From Prosthecobacter debontii (GTDB lineage: Bacteria > Verrucomicrobiota > Verrucomicrobiia > Verrucomicrobiales > Verrucomicrobiaceae): a stretch of 64,000 nt of DNA. The notes under the pieces are model-generated. The model worked only from the letters and a program-made list of their open reading frames with translations, ran no database searches and was not told where the DNA came from. The position numbers were made by a program, and so were the translations under genes. Below, in pieces: positions 1 to 8,811 of the stretch (position 1 is the stretch's first letter; every line of letters begins with the position of its first letter). The stretch covers positions 62,001 to 126,000 of the forward strand of contig NZ_FUYE01000010.1 in the NCBI RefSeq assembly GCF_900167535.1, in the 5' to 3' direction.

Positions 1-1084
1 AGAGCGGCCATTGGTCCGAAGGGTTTTTGACCACGGTGAACACCGACTGCTCACCGCTGGTGCCCGTGCTGAAGCTGGCCTGATAGACCACATAACCTTG
101 ATCACGCACCGGCACGTTCATGGTCACCACCAAAGGATCCTCTTTGCCGTTCGTGATCTTGGTCACATGGCTGGTGTATTTTTTGGCCTTCATGGTGCCT
201 GGATGAAGCTCACGCTGGAAGTCTTCCAGACGGATGGCGAAAGGCAGCTTCCACTTCATCCGGGAAAGAGCGAAGGTGTAAGAATGGTCTCCCGCCTTGA
301 AGGTGTAAGGTGCCAGTGCCCCTTCCCAGAGAAGCGTTTTTTGAGGTGTGCCCTCCTTGGGTTTGATGGTGATCTCCGCAGCCGATACGTTGGCTTCATC
401 TTCCTTCGCCAGCTTCACGGGTTGGATGCGATAACCATCAATGGCACCCACTTCACCGTCTTCCGCCTGAACGATGTTTGCATTGCGCTGATACCCTGTG
501 ACTTGAATTTCAAAAGGAAGGTCCTTGGCAAAAAAGTCACGTGCCTTACCTGGGCCGAGATCTGAAAAATGGCTCATCGGGATGATCAGTGCCGTGTCTT
601 CCCCTTTGCCAGCAGCATCAAAGCGACGGATCTCAATGATACGCTGATGGTAGCTCTGATACTGGTCACTGGCTTGACCTTCAAACAAGGGCATGGCGCC
701 TTCTGACTTGTAGAGAAAACTCACGAACCCGGCTACAAGCATGAACATGATGGCCAAGTGTGAAATGAGGACCCCAATGGTTCTCCAGCCCTTGCGTATG
801 CGAATGACTGCACCGCAAAGCATGTTGATGAACAGGATCACCATCAAGAGCCCGCCCCCAGGAAGCGGCACAGGCAAGACGACATCACCCATTTTGAAAT
901 CGTGGATGAGGCCCCAGGAATCAAAGTAAAGGCGCTGGCTATCCAATAGCCCCATGTCCTTCTGGGCTAAGGTGCCCAGAAAAGTGATCAAAAGCAGGAA
1001 GCTCAACACCACGATCGCCAAGCCGTATGAGGCAAAGAAGGCGAATACGCGGGCAGGCACATTGGTGGAAGACGTGGCAGACAT
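1..1084 (-). CDS. ResB-like cytochrome c biogenesis protein (3' end outside window)
   Basis: Open reading frame from an ATG at 1084 that runs off the window edge; 361 residues are visible. The N-terminus has three hydrophobic segments (about residues 13-40, 75-97 and 104-125), followed by a long extracytoplasmic domain rich in beta-strand-like sequence. This is the ResB/Ccs1 layout, in which the protein holds apocytochrome for heme attachment outside the membrane in System II cytochrome c maturation. The gene heads away from two predicted c-type cytochromes at 1832-4881 on the same strand, which fits that role. A CcsA/ResC partner would be expected just beyond the edge but cannot be seen. Family assignment rests on the topology and recognisable N-terminal segments; it could be a diverged ResB homologue. 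Confidence 0.8.
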   Translation of the reverse strand, partial: MSATSSTNVPARVFAFFASYGLAIVVLSFLLLITFLGTLAQKDMGLLDSQRLYFDSWGLIHDFKMGDVVLPVPLPGGGLLMVILFINMLCGAVIRIRKGWRTIGVLISHLAIMFMLVAGFVSFLYKSEGAMPLFEGQASDQYQSYHQRIIEIRRFDAAGKGEDTALIIPMSHFSDLGPGKARDFFAKDLPFEIQVTGYQRNANIVQAEDGEVGAIDGYRIQPVKLAKEDEANVSAAEITIKPKEGTPQKTLLWEGALAPYTFKAGDHSYTFALSRMKWKLPFAIRLEDFQRELHPGTMKAKKYTSHVTKITNGKEDPLVVTMNVPVRDQGYVVYQASFSTGTSGEQSVFTVVKNPSDQWPL

Positions 1085-1115
1085 TTCAAAAAAGGGTCGA
1101 TACAAAGCGTTAGAC

Positions 1116-1739
1116 TCACTGCGGCATGCGCAGACTCAAAGAACCGACAAATTGGTCAAAAGCTGCCGTATTGGCCTCCACCAGATCCTTAGGACCGACC
1201 ATTTTGACAAAGAGACCGGAATCTCCCAGCGTGGCTACGACACCGAGCAAGCGGTAGTTTTCTTTGGCCTCAGTGGCGCCGACATTGGTGTAGTTGCCGT
1301 CCACCGTCACAAAAACGCCCTGAATCCCCATGAGAGTCTTCGTCGGCAGCTTGGCCAGCTCTTCTTCGGTTATATCCGGCTGTCCCATCTGTTTACGCCA
1401 GCGATTCACGTTAGCCAGCACACCACCGGCTCCACCTGGCAGCATGGAGAGGTAGCACTCGCCTTCCTTGTTCGGACCGAACGTGAGATTCACCGGTCGC
1501 ATCTGACTACGCTCCGCACGGCCCCAGCCTGCGGGAGTCTCCCACAGCAGGCGTTCATCACCAAAACGCTCTTGAGGATAGGCATTGAGTTTCGGTTTGG
1601 CCTCATAGCTGGAAATTTCTCGGGTCTGGGTAATTTCCATGCGCTCCGTGATCCTTTCACAGGAGACGAGAGCTGGCAGGCAGGCCAAAAGAAGACCCGC
1701 GAGAGAAGAATGGGGGGCTCTAGGGGTGAGAGCAATCAT
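1116..1739 (-). CDS. Predicted lipoprotein of unknown function
   Basis: 207 residues. The N-terminus is a signal sequence ending in a lipobox-like L-V-S-C with the cysteine at residue 27, so export and lipidation are predicted. The rest is a soluble domain with no catalytic motif I recognise. It ends 31 bp before the ResB-like start and lies in the same orientation, so it probably belongs to the cytochrome maturation/electron transport operon. The phrases around residues 65-100 ('WETPAGW', 'LTFGPNKEGECYLSML') resemble short conserved hypothetical proteins found beside ResB/ResC genes in related bacteria, but that is recollection and not a search. No function is assigned. Confidence 0.75.
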   Translation of the reverse strand: MIALTPRAPHSSLAGLLLACLPALVSCERITERMEITQTREISSYEAKPKLNAYPQERFGDERLLWETPAGWGRAERSQMRPVNLTFGPNKEGECYLSMLPGGAGGVLANVNRWRKQMGQPDITEEELAKLPTKTLMGIQGVFVTVDGNYTNVGATEAKENYRLLGVVATLGDSGLFVKMVGPKDLVEANTAAFDQFVGSLSLRMPQ

Positions 1740-1831
1740 GTGGGTGTTTAGTCAACGAACGAGAACGGCGAACCGTTAGTTCGCTCAAGAAAAGCTCCAA
1801 AACAAGAAAGGAAGCGCGAGAGCTACGCTCC

Positions 1832-3694
1832 TCAATTTGCCTTCGGTGCCGGAGCTGTTGCTGGAGGAGCCTCTTTTTTGGCGTCCGGGGTAGGTTTAGC
1901 AGCGGGCTTTGCCTCGGGCTTCGGAGCTGCGGCGGGCTGAGTGCCCTCCTTTTTGGCCACAGGAGCAGCAGGTTTGGCAGCATCCTTCTTTGGCTCTTCT
2001 TTTTTAGCTGCAGGAGCAGGAGCAGGCGGTGGTGCGGGAGGAAGGGCTGTCAGCTTGGCAATCTCAGCTTCACTAAGCCCCACATTAACCTTCAGACCAG
2101 GAATCTGGCCTTCGAGCGCTTGTGCTCCGGCTTTTGTCACACCGGTCTGCCACACGAAGAGTTTTTTGAGGCCTTTGGCTCCAGCCAATTTAGCAATGCC
2201 TGCATCGGTCGTTTTGGTGGCATAAAGGTTCAAATACTCAAGCTTCTGAAGCACGGCGAGCTTAGGCAGGATGGTGTCCGTCACTTTGGTGTTCTCCAGA
2301 TGCAGACGCTGCAGATTGGTCATTTTAGCCAGGGTATCCGCAGCCGCATCCGTCACCTTGCTTCGGGCTAGGTCCACCCAGAGAATATGCGTCGCGATGG
2401 GTGCCAACATCGCCAATTCCTTATCGCCAAACTTGTCGGTGGCGTTGATGACGCTCAGACGAAGTTGCTCGGTATCCTGAGCAAGCGGCATGAGCGAACC
2501 GTTCAGTGAAGCCACCTTCGCAGTGATCTCGGCGACCTGTTTCTTTTCCGCGTCTGTCAGCGGTTTAGTTTTGGGCTTTTCTTCTTTTACGACCTTCGCC
2601 TCTGTTTTAGGCAACCCTTTGCTCAGGAGAGTGGCCAGAGCGCCTTCCACATCGGCGGTAGGCTTGGCCGCGGCCACTGTCGCCGACTCAGACGCCCCCG
2701 TGGCGATCCACCACTTGAGAAGAGCGACTTCTTCTTTGGTCATCTGGGGCTCATCGCTAGGAGGCATGTGCTCATCGTCATCCTCCGGTAGCTTGATACG
2801 CACCAGCATAAGACTGTCATCAGGCTTGCCGGACACCACGTTCACATCCCCTTCACTGCCGCCTTTCATGATGGAGGCAAAGTCATGCAACTGAAGCTTC
2901 CCTTTCTTTTTCTCAGCACCGTGGCAACTCACACACTTGGCTTCCAGGATCGGTGCGATCACATCCCGATAGACCACGGCCTTAGCCGCAATGGCCGGAT
3001 CCAGTTTGGCTGACGTGGCTGGTGCGACTTCCGTCGGTTTGGGGGCCTCTGTCGGTTTCGTTGGGGCTGGCGCAGCAGGCTTGGCCGCCGCCACGGCCGG
3101 TGCAGCCGCAGCCGCTACGGGGGTAGGTTTGGCGTCGTCTTCAGGGCTCCAGCCGACATTGACTTGCACGGTAGGGAGCTTGCCTTTGATCTGAGCTACC
3201 CCAGCTTTGGTCACCCCTGTTTGCCAGAGATAGAGCGCCTTCAGTTTGGAGAGCCCGGTCAGCTTGGCGATCCCGGCATCGGTCACTTTGGTGTTGTAAA
3301 GGTTAAGATACTCCAAGGCCGTGAGCCCCTTGATGTGATCTAAGCCCGCATCGGAGATACTGGTGTTCTCCAAGTGGAGCTCGGTGAGGTTTTTCATGCC
3401 ACCGACCGCCTTGAGCCCAGCATCCGTGATCTTGCTGCGAGCTAGGTCCAGCGAGGTGATCTTATCCGCAATCGAAGCCAGAGGGGTCAAGCCTGCATCG
3501 GTAAAGTCCTTGGCCACATTGAGCGCCGTGAAGCGGTAAGTCTTGCCCTCGGCTGAGACGGGCATCAATGAGGCCCCCGTGGCATTCACCTGATCCACGA
3601 CAGCTTTCATGGCAGGATCTGCGGCTGGCTTGTCAGCAGCAGAAGCCAGGGTGGACAAAGCCAAAAGGCACAGAAGAGAATGGCGGAGGGACAT
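1832..3694 (-). CDS. Exported LRR - c-type cytochrome - LRR protein
   Basis: 620 residues with a signal peptide (residues 1-19, ending A-S-A-A). Two clearly homologous leucine-rich-repeat blocks (about residues 45-185 and 400-545) flank a planctomycete-type cytochrome c domain. Each LRR block carries repeats of the form 'L-x-L-x-x-T-x-V-T-D-A-G'. The heme motif C254-V-S-C-H258 is followed by 'MPP' (about residue 305), a candidate methionine axial ligand. Linkers at about 185-235 and the C-terminal 60 residues are low-complexity, rich in Ala, Pro and Lys. LRR 1 and LRR 2 share blocks such as 'LARSK(I/V)TDA', 'LEYLNLY' and 'WQTGVTKAG', so one arose by internal duplication. Likely periplasmic or surface electron carrier; substrate unknown. 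The next gene upstream encodes another protein with the same cytochrome domain. Confidence 0.9.
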   Translation of the reverse strand: MSLRHSLLCLLALSTLASAADKPAADPAMKAVVDQVNATGASLMPVSAEGKTYRFTALNVAKDFTDAGLTPLASIADKITSLDLARSKITDAGLKAVGGMKNLTELHLENTSISDAGLDHIKGLTALEYLNLYNTKVTDAGIAKLTGLSKLKALYLWQTGVTKAGVAQIKGKLPTVQVNVGWSPEDDAKPTPVAAAAAPAVAAAKPAAPAPTKPTEAPKPTEVAPATSAKLDPAIAAKAVVYRDVIAPILEAKCVSCHGAEKKKGKLQLHDFASIMKGGSEGDVNVVSGKPDDSLMLVRIKLPEDDDEHMPPSDEPQMTKEEVALLKWWIATGASESATVAAAKPTADVEGALATLLSKGLPKTEAKVVKEEKPKTKPLTDAEKKQVAEITAKVASLNGSLMPLAQDTEQLRLSVINATDKFGDKELAMLAPIATHILWVDLARSKVTDAAADTLAKMTNLQRLHLENTKVTDTILPKLAVLQKLEYLNLYATKTTDAGIAKLAGAKGLKKLFVWQTGVTKAGAQALEGQIPGLKVNVGLSEAEIAKLTALPPAPPPAPAPAAKKEEPKKDAAKPAAPVAKKEGTQPAAAPKPEAKPAAKPTPDAKKEAPPATAPAPKAN

Positions 3695-3741
3695 ACGCTA
3701 GGAATCGTGGGTGGCTAAAAAGAGAGTAAGGTTCGCTGCAA

Positions 3742-4881
3742 CTACGGCTGTCCTTTCAAGAGAGCCGCGACTGTGGCCTGAGTTTCAGATGGAAATTGAG
3801 CCTCGGCGACTTTTTGGGTGTTTGAGGCACCCGACTGAACCCACCAACGGATGAGAGCCGCCTCCTCAGTCGTGAGCTGGTCTTTGCCATCCGGTGGCAT
3901 GTGCTCATCGTCATCGATGGGCAGCTCAATGCGCTGGATGCTGAGGCTTTCGGCGGGTTTTCCGGCCACGAAGTTTATTCCGCTTTCGCCGCCCTGAATT
4001 GCCAATTCATAGGTATCCATTCGCAGGTCGCCTTTGGATTTTTCTTCATTGTGACACTTATTACATTTCGCCTCAAGGATAGGCAGAATGATGTTCTGGA
4101 AAACGAGTTTTTCCCCGGAGGTAGTTAGACCGCCCAGAGGCGCTGAGGGAGAACCGGTCGGAAGAACCGTTGGAGTTTGTGGAGCGTTGGTTACCGGCTC
4201 AGGGCTGGCGCTGTCCTGAACTATAGCGGGAGGCGTGACTTTAGGTTTTTCAACAAAGCTCAGCATCCATTTTTCCATACTGGTCATCTGGCTTTTGATC
4301 GGCTCCGGCGCATGCTCGGTGAGGAACTTGTTACCATGGGACATGTTACCGCCAAAGTGAGCGCCAAGGCCCATCACACCGAAGGATAGAAAGAAAATGG
4401 CACGGTAAGCATAGAGGAGCTCAAAGCTCCCCTGCCCCATGCCAATGATTCGCACAACAAGAGCCAAAAGAACTCCTGCGGTGCCGACTAGAGCCAGCAT
4501 CTGGTGAAGGGTGAAATTACCTCCTTCATAGCCCCCCTCACGGGACAGCATGATGCCTGCAAGCACCGCAACCACCGCTCCTGCCGCCCCGACCCAGAGC
4601 GTGAGAAGCGCCGCTGGACCGAGCTTCTCCTCACCACTGCGAGTCAGACAGCCCAACTCCATGGCGCAGAGTACGATGAGGGCTCCCACGGGCAAATGTA
4701 AGAGGATGGGGTGGAAACGCCCCACGAAGAGCACCATGCTGGACGCCTCTTCCGTCGGCTTTTCAAAAAGAGGGGGGAAGACCATTAACCCGGCCACAAA
4801 TGCGACGATGAGCAACAGCGTGGCTATCCAAGTGCCAGTGTAGGATTTGGGGGCATTCGAGTCGGAAACGGAGCGGGACAT
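3742..4881 (-). CDS. DUF2231-like membrane protein with C-terminal c-type cytochrome domain
   Basis: 379 residues from the ATG at 4881; an upstream in-frame start at 4920 would add 13 residues that do not look conserved. Membrane segments at roughly residues 20-38, 55-75, 87-108, 122-142 and 153-175 include the 'FHPILLHLPVG' signature of DUF2231-type membrane domains. A Pro-rich linker then leads to a cytochrome domain with C273-N-K-C-H277 and a downstream 'MPP'. The same cytochrome domain is in the neighbouring LRR protein at 1832-3694. The pair are probably membrane-anchored and soluble partners in one electron-transfer chain. It is divergent from the truncated hemoglobin gene at 5096, sharing a 214-bp intergenic region. 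Confidence 0.85.
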   Translation of the reverse strand: MSRSVSDSNAPKSYTGTWIATLLLIVAFVAGLMVFPPLFEKPTEEASSMVLFVGRFHPILLHLPVGALIVLCAMELGCLTRSGEEKLGPAALLTLWVGAAGAVVAVLAGIMLSREGGYEGGNFTLHQMLALVGTAGVLLALVVRIIGMGQGSFELLYAYRAIFFLSFGVMGLGAHFGGNMSHGNKFLTEHAPEPIKSQMTSMEKWMLSFVEKPKVTPPAIVQDSASPEPVTNAPQTPTVLPTGSPSAPLGGLTTSGEKLVFQNIILPILEAKCNKCHNEEKSKGDLRMDTYELAIQGGESGINFVAGKPAESLSIQRIELPIDDDEHMPPDGKDQLTTEEAALIRWWVQSGASNTQKVAEAQFPSETQATVAALLKGQP

Positions 4882-5095
4882 AGGAGGTTGACGATAGCTT
4901 GATGTTATCAGGCTTATCAACGCTGATATCGGACAGAATTGTTCACCGGACTCATGCCGAATGACGCTCTTCGCATGTCCGATTAACCTTACCGTGACCT
5001 GAATCGCAAGATTGATCCAATCCCCATCAAGTCAGGGGCGAGGATTGGTGCGACTGATTGTGGCAACAATAGCCAGGCTAAGGCACACTGGGATT

Positions 5096-5467
5096 ATGAG
5101 CACGTTACCTTCTCTCTACGAACGGCTCGGTGGTGAATCAGCAATCGCCGCCCTCATTGAAGCGTTCTACATTCGGGTGCTGGCAGATCCAGAGCTCGCC
5201 CCGTTTTTCCGCCACAGTTCGATGGATCGCCTGCGCGCGATGCAGACCGAGTTTTTCTGCATGGCTCTAGGCGGGCCCATCATGTATTCCGGTCGATCAC
5301 TCGGACACATCCATCACGGACGGGGGATCAGTCGCCATCATTTTGCGCTGTTTGTCGGGCATCTTCTCGAGACCCTGAAGGACATCGGTTGTGACACCCA
5401 AGAAACGGACGCGGTGATTGAGCACATCAATACCTTTGCCAATGAAATCACCGGCACGTCTTACTGA
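5096..5467 (+). CDS. Truncated (2/2) hemoglobin
   Basis: 123 residues from the ATG at 5096 (M-S-T-L-P). It begins with the family-typical 'LYERLGGESAI' and continues with an 'AFYIRVLADPELAPFF' B/C-helix region and a 'GHIHHGRGI' F-helix stretch that supplies the proximal heme histidine. Length fits the single-domain bacterial truncated hemoglobins (about 115-135 aa). These proteins bind O2 or NO and are usually linked to NO detoxification or oxygen handling. Closest in appearance to group I, but group assignment from sequence alone is uncertain. Its stop codon overlaps the stop of the convergent sugar permease gene by 7 bp, leaving no room for separate terminators. Confidence 0.9.
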   Translation: MSTLPSLYERLGGESAIAALIEAFYIRVLADPELAPFFRHSSMDRLRAMQTEFFCMALGGPIMYSGRSLGHIHHGRGISRHHFALFVGHLLETLKDIGCDTQETDAVIEHINTFANEITGTSY

Positions 5468-6588
5468 CGCGTAAGCCGCATATCCAGCCAGACCGCCGCC
5501 AGGAGCACACTGCCACGCACCACCAGTTTATACTCAGGTGAAACAGACATCAACGTCATGCCATTGAGCAAAGCCGCCATGATCAGAGCACCGGCGAGCA
5601 CGCCTAACACACTACCACGCCCGCCACGCAGACTCACTCCGCCAATCACACAGGCAGCCACGGCGTCCAATTCCATCCACTCCCCGAGATCGGTGGTCGA
5701 GTTTCCTGTATAGGAGGTCAGCATGAAACCCGTGATGGCCACAATCGCACCCATCAGAGCAAACGCAGCGATCACTACTTTTCCAGCAGGCACTCCCGAA
5801 ACCAAAGCCGCTTCGGGATTACCTCCAATCGCATAAAGATACCTGCCAAAAGCGGTGTGCTGGGTCAGTAAGTAAACCGACAGAGCCACAACGCCGAAAA
5901 TCAACGCGGGCAACGGAATGCCGCGAAACTGATTGGTCACAATAACAAAGAGCAGTACGGCTTGCGCGGCAATGAAGAGACGCATGAAAAGCGCTTCCCC
6001 ATCCTCGACCTCAAAGCCATTGAGTCGGCGTTGTTTGCGGCCTTGGATGGCAGCGAAGCTAAAGACGGCGATGATCACTGCAGCCACGCCATAGCCAACC
6101 ATCGGAGGTAGATAATAGGTGCTGATGAGGGAATAAAGATTCGTTTGGCCACCCGCCACCACCGGTACGGTTTGATTTTGAATCACCAACCAAAACAAGC
6201 CACGAAAGACCAGCAAACCTGCCAAGGTCACGATGAAAGCGGGAATCCTTTCCCGCACGACCAGCATCCCCTTGCCCCACCAAATCAGCAGCCCAGCGAT
6301 GAGGCCGACACTCAGCGACACCGGCGCTGGCCAGCCCGCCTTCGTTGTCAAAACAGTGGCAATCCCGCTCAAGAGCGCCAGCCCGCTGCCCACGGACAAA
6401 TCGATGTGCCCGGGCAGAATAACCAAAAGCATGCCCATCGCCAAAGTGGCCGTGATGGACAGCTCTGTCATCAGCAGCGACAGGTTACGAGAGTCAAGAA
6501 ACTTGGGCTCAACGATCGCAAAGAACCCACAGATCCCCAGCAGAGCCAGAGCAATGGAAAAGTCCCGGATGGATAACGTGCGCGTCAT
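5461..6588 (-). CDS. xylH: XylH-type monosaccharide ABC transporter permease (orphan)
   Basis: 375 residues from ATG 6588; an in-frame start at 6639 would add 17 charged residues and is less likely. About ten hydrophobic segments are present, with the conserved 'GHIDLSVGS' loop and the 'GGNPEAALVSGV' cytoplasmic loop of the BPD_transp_2 permease family. A charged cytoplasmic insertion around residues 195-215 is a feature of the longer XylH-like permeases rather than RbsC. The usual partners, an ATPase (XylG) and a periplasmic binding protein (XylF), are absent on either side: upstream is the typA terminator, downstream is hemoglobin. Either the partners are encoded elsewhere or the gene is a relic that is still intact. 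Sugar specificity is inferred, not shown. Confidence 0.85.
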   Translation of the reverse strand: MTRTLSIRDFSIALALLGICGFFAIVEPKFLDSRNLSLLMTELSITATLAMGMLLVILPGHIDLSVGSGLALLSGIATVLTTKAGWPAPVSLSVGLIAGLLIWWGKGMLVVRERIPAFIVTLAGLLVFRGLFWLVIQNQTVPVVAGGQTNLYSLISTYYLPPMVGYGVAAVIIAVFSFAAIQGRKQRRLNGFEVEDGEALFMRLFIAAQAVLLFVIVTNQFRGIPLPALIFGVVALSVYLLTQHTAFGRYLYAIGGNPEAALVSGVPAGKVVIAAFALMGAIVAITGFMLTSYTGNSTTDLGEWMELDAVAACVIGGVSLRGGRGSVLGVLAGALIMAALLNGMTLMSVSPEYKLVVRGSVLLAAVWLDMRLTRQ

Positions 6589-6747
6589 GAATAGCGGCGG
6601 AAAAACCGATTTTCTACCCGGTTCTCTGACTCTCTCCAAGATAAACTATGCCAAGAATACTCGCAAAAACCCTCCCCAAGCAGTCTTGAAATGCGGATTC
6701 TTATCGATCCAACTTCTCGATCTCGAACTCACAGACTGTTCCACACA

Positions 6748-6786
6748 GCAAAAAACCGTTCTCGCTGACATCAGCGAGAACGGTTT
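6748..6786 (-). terminator. Rho-independent terminator of typA
   Basis: A perfect 16-bp inverted repeat (6753-6768 with 6771-6786) sits 32 bp after the typA stop. Read on the minus strand, the stem is followed directly by a run of six T, the classic intrinsic terminator layout. It also insulates the xylH-like gene from typA transcription. Confidence 0.92.
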
Positions 6787-6817
6787 AGAATGTTTCGGAT
6801 GAAGGCGAACCCGAGGA

Positions 6818-8662
6818 TCAACCTGCGGCTTCGATCTCGGCTTCCATGCGCTTACGCTCACGCAGACGCTGGGCGGAGTCGAGCGTGCGCTTGCGGAGAC
6901 GGATGCTCTTCGGCGTGGCTTCCACGAGTTCATCAGGGGCGATGTACTCGATGGCACGCTCCAGACCAAATCTGACAGGAGGCGTGAGCTGAATGCCCTT
7001 GTCACCACCGGCTGCGCGGAAGTTGGTGAGTTGCTTGCTGCGAGTCGGGTTCACAGGCAGGTCGTCCGTGCGTGGGTTTTCACCCACGATCATGCCATCA
7101 TAGACTTGATCACCGGAAGTGACGAACAGCTTGCCGCGCTCCTGGATCGTATCCAGAGCATAGGCGGTGGCTTCGCCAGATTCCGTGCTGACCAGAGTCC
7201 CGGTGCTGCGGGTCTGCATGTAACCGGCGTGCGGGGCGTATTCACGGAACAGGTGACTGTGGATACCATGACCGCTAGTCAAGTTCATCAGTTCAAATTC
7301 GAAACCGATCAAACCACGAGTTGGGATATAAGCCTGGAGGCTGGTCCGGCCGTTGTGGGCATTCATATCCTCGATCTTGCCTTTACGCTCGGAGATGGTC
7401 TTCATCACGCCACCGAGGTAGTCATCCGGCACGTCCACGTAGAGCGTTTCGAACGGCTCACAGATCACATCGTCGATGCGTTTGGTGATGACCATCGGAC
7501 GAGAGACGAGCACTTCAAAACCTTCACGGCGCATCTGCTCCACCAGCACGGCGATCTGCATCGCTCCACGGGCACTCACGTCAAAGATACCCGCAGTATC
7601 GGTATCAGAGACACTGATGGTCACGTTCATCTTCTGCTCACGATCCAGGCGGTCGCGGATCTTGCGGGAAGTCACGTGATCACCTTCACGACCAGCCAGA
7701 GGGCCGTCATTCACCGCGAACTGCATGACGATGGTCGGAGGGTCAATGGCCACGAAAGGAAGAGCTGGCGCATCCGCAGCACCGGCCACGGTCTGACCGA
7801 TATCCACGTCTTCAAAGCCGGAGATCCCCACGATATCACCGGCACCGCCTTCCACGGAGTCACTGGTGGTCAGCGTGGTGTATTGGAAAACCTTGGTCAC
7901 CTTGATCGGCTTCGGTTTTTCATCTGGGGTCTTGCCCAGAAGGAACACGCGGTCGCCGAGTTTCACGGTGCCACGGGTCACTTTACCGATGGCCACACGG
8001 CCCACGAAGTTATCCCAATCAATGTTTGAAACCAGCATCTCAAAGCTGCCTTCCAGTTCAGCTTTTGGCGCAGGGATGTGCTTCACAATCTGCTCCAGGA
8101 GGAAGGTCATGTCCTTCTGCTCACCGTCGGCGTGGTCAGTGACCCAGCTTGCACGGGCACTGCCGTAAACGAAAGGTGCATTGAACTGCTCTTCCGTGGC
8201 TTCCAGCTCCATGAGGAGTTCCAGCACTTTGTCATGAACTTCATCCGGCTTGATGTGCGGACGGTCCATCTTGTTGATCAGCACGATTGGCTTAATCCCC
8301 TGCTGCATTGCCTTTTTCAGCACGAAACGTGTCTGCGCCTGCGGCCCTTCATAGGCGTCCACCACGAGCATCACCCCATCCACCATCTTCATCACACGCT
8401 CCACCTCACCACCGAAGTCGGCGTGTCCAGGAGTGTCCACGATGTTGATGATGTGATCATTCCAGTGAACGGACGTGTTCTTAGCCTTGATGGTAATGCC
8501 CTTCTCACGCTCGAGGTCCATGCTGTCCATGGCACGCTCGGCGATGGCCTGATTTTCACGGAAGTTACCGCTGGCGCGCAGCAAGGAGTCCACGAGCGTG
8601 GTCTTGCCGTGGTCAACGTGGGCAATGATGGCGATGTTCCGGATCTTGGAAGGAGGGGTCAT
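6818..8662 (-). CDS. typA: Translational GTPase TypA/BipA
   Basis: 614 residues from ATG 8662 (M-T-P-P-S-K-I-R-N). E. coli BipA has 607. GTPase motifs are complete: G1 'AHVDHGKTT' near the N-terminus, G3 '[10 protein letters not shown]', G4 'NKMDRP' and G5 'GSARASW'. Domains II, III and V follow, and the C-terminal domain has the TypA-specific '[23 protein letters not shown]'-type region. TypA is a ribosome-associated elongation-factor-like GTPase that assists 50S assembly, especially at low temperature or under stress. The codons upstream of 8662 in the same frame overlap the promoter elements at 8692-8719, which supports the shorter start. Followed by a strong terminator at 6748-6786, so it is monocistronic. 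Confidence 0.97.
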   Translation of the reverse strand: MTPPSKIRNIAIIAHVDHGKTTLVDSLLRASGNFRENQAIAERAMDSMDLEREKGITIKAKNTSVHWNDHIINIVDTPGHADFGGEVERVMKMVDGVMLVVDAYEGPQAQTRFVLKKAMQQGIKPIVLINKMDRPHIKPDEVHDKVLELLMELEATEEQFNAPFVYGSARASWVTDHADGEQKDMTFLLEQIVKHIPAPKAELEGSFEMLVSNIDWDNFVGRVAIGKVTRGTVKLGDRVFLLGKTPDEKPKPIKVTKVFQYTTLTTSDSVEGGAGDIVGISGFEDVDIGQTVAGAADAPALPFVAIDPPTIVMQFAVNDGPLAGREGDHVTSRKIRDRLDREQKMNVTISVSDTDTAGIFDVSARGAMQIAVLVEQMRREGFEVLVSRPMVITKRIDDVICEPFETLYVDVPDDYLGGVMKTISERKGKIEDMNAHNGRTSLQAYIPTRGLIGFEFELMNLTSGHGIHSHLFREYAPHAGYMQTRSTGTLVSTESGEATAYALDTIQERGKLFVTSGDQVYDGMIVGENPRTDDLPVNPTRSKQLTNFRAAGGDKGIQLTPPVRFGLERAIEYIAPDELVEATPKSIRLRKRTLDSAQRLRERKRMEAEIEAAG

Positions 8663-8691
8663 TAGATGGGCGTTTGGGGGAAAGGGCGCGG

Positions 8692-8719
8692 AGAGTAGCA
8701 GCTTTCCGGCCTTTGGCAA
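8692..8719 (-). promoter_or_regulatory. Candidate sigma70-type promoter of typA
   Basis: On the minus strand, TTGCCA (8714-8719), a 16-bp spacer and TACTCT (8692-8697) lie about 30 bp before the typA ATG. The same TTGCCA/TACTCT combination precedes the transporter gene at 54155-55393, and a variant precedes eno. Inferred from sequence only. Confidence 0.5.
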
Positions 8720-8811
8720 ACGGCGGTTTTCGAGGGTTTCGGCACCTGCTCCTCTTCAGGCACTATTCTGCTCCCGCTGGCATTCGCTCAAAACTTCCCG
8801 AATTTGCTCCC

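Noticed and set aside
954-1751. 265-residue plus-strand frame across the ResB-like start and lipoprotein
   Set aside because: It is antisense to two supported genes and has no family features.
7031-8665. Plus-strand frames (332 and 195 residues) opposite typA
   Set aside because: typA is complete and well conserved; the opposite frames are rich in His and Val from its codon bias.
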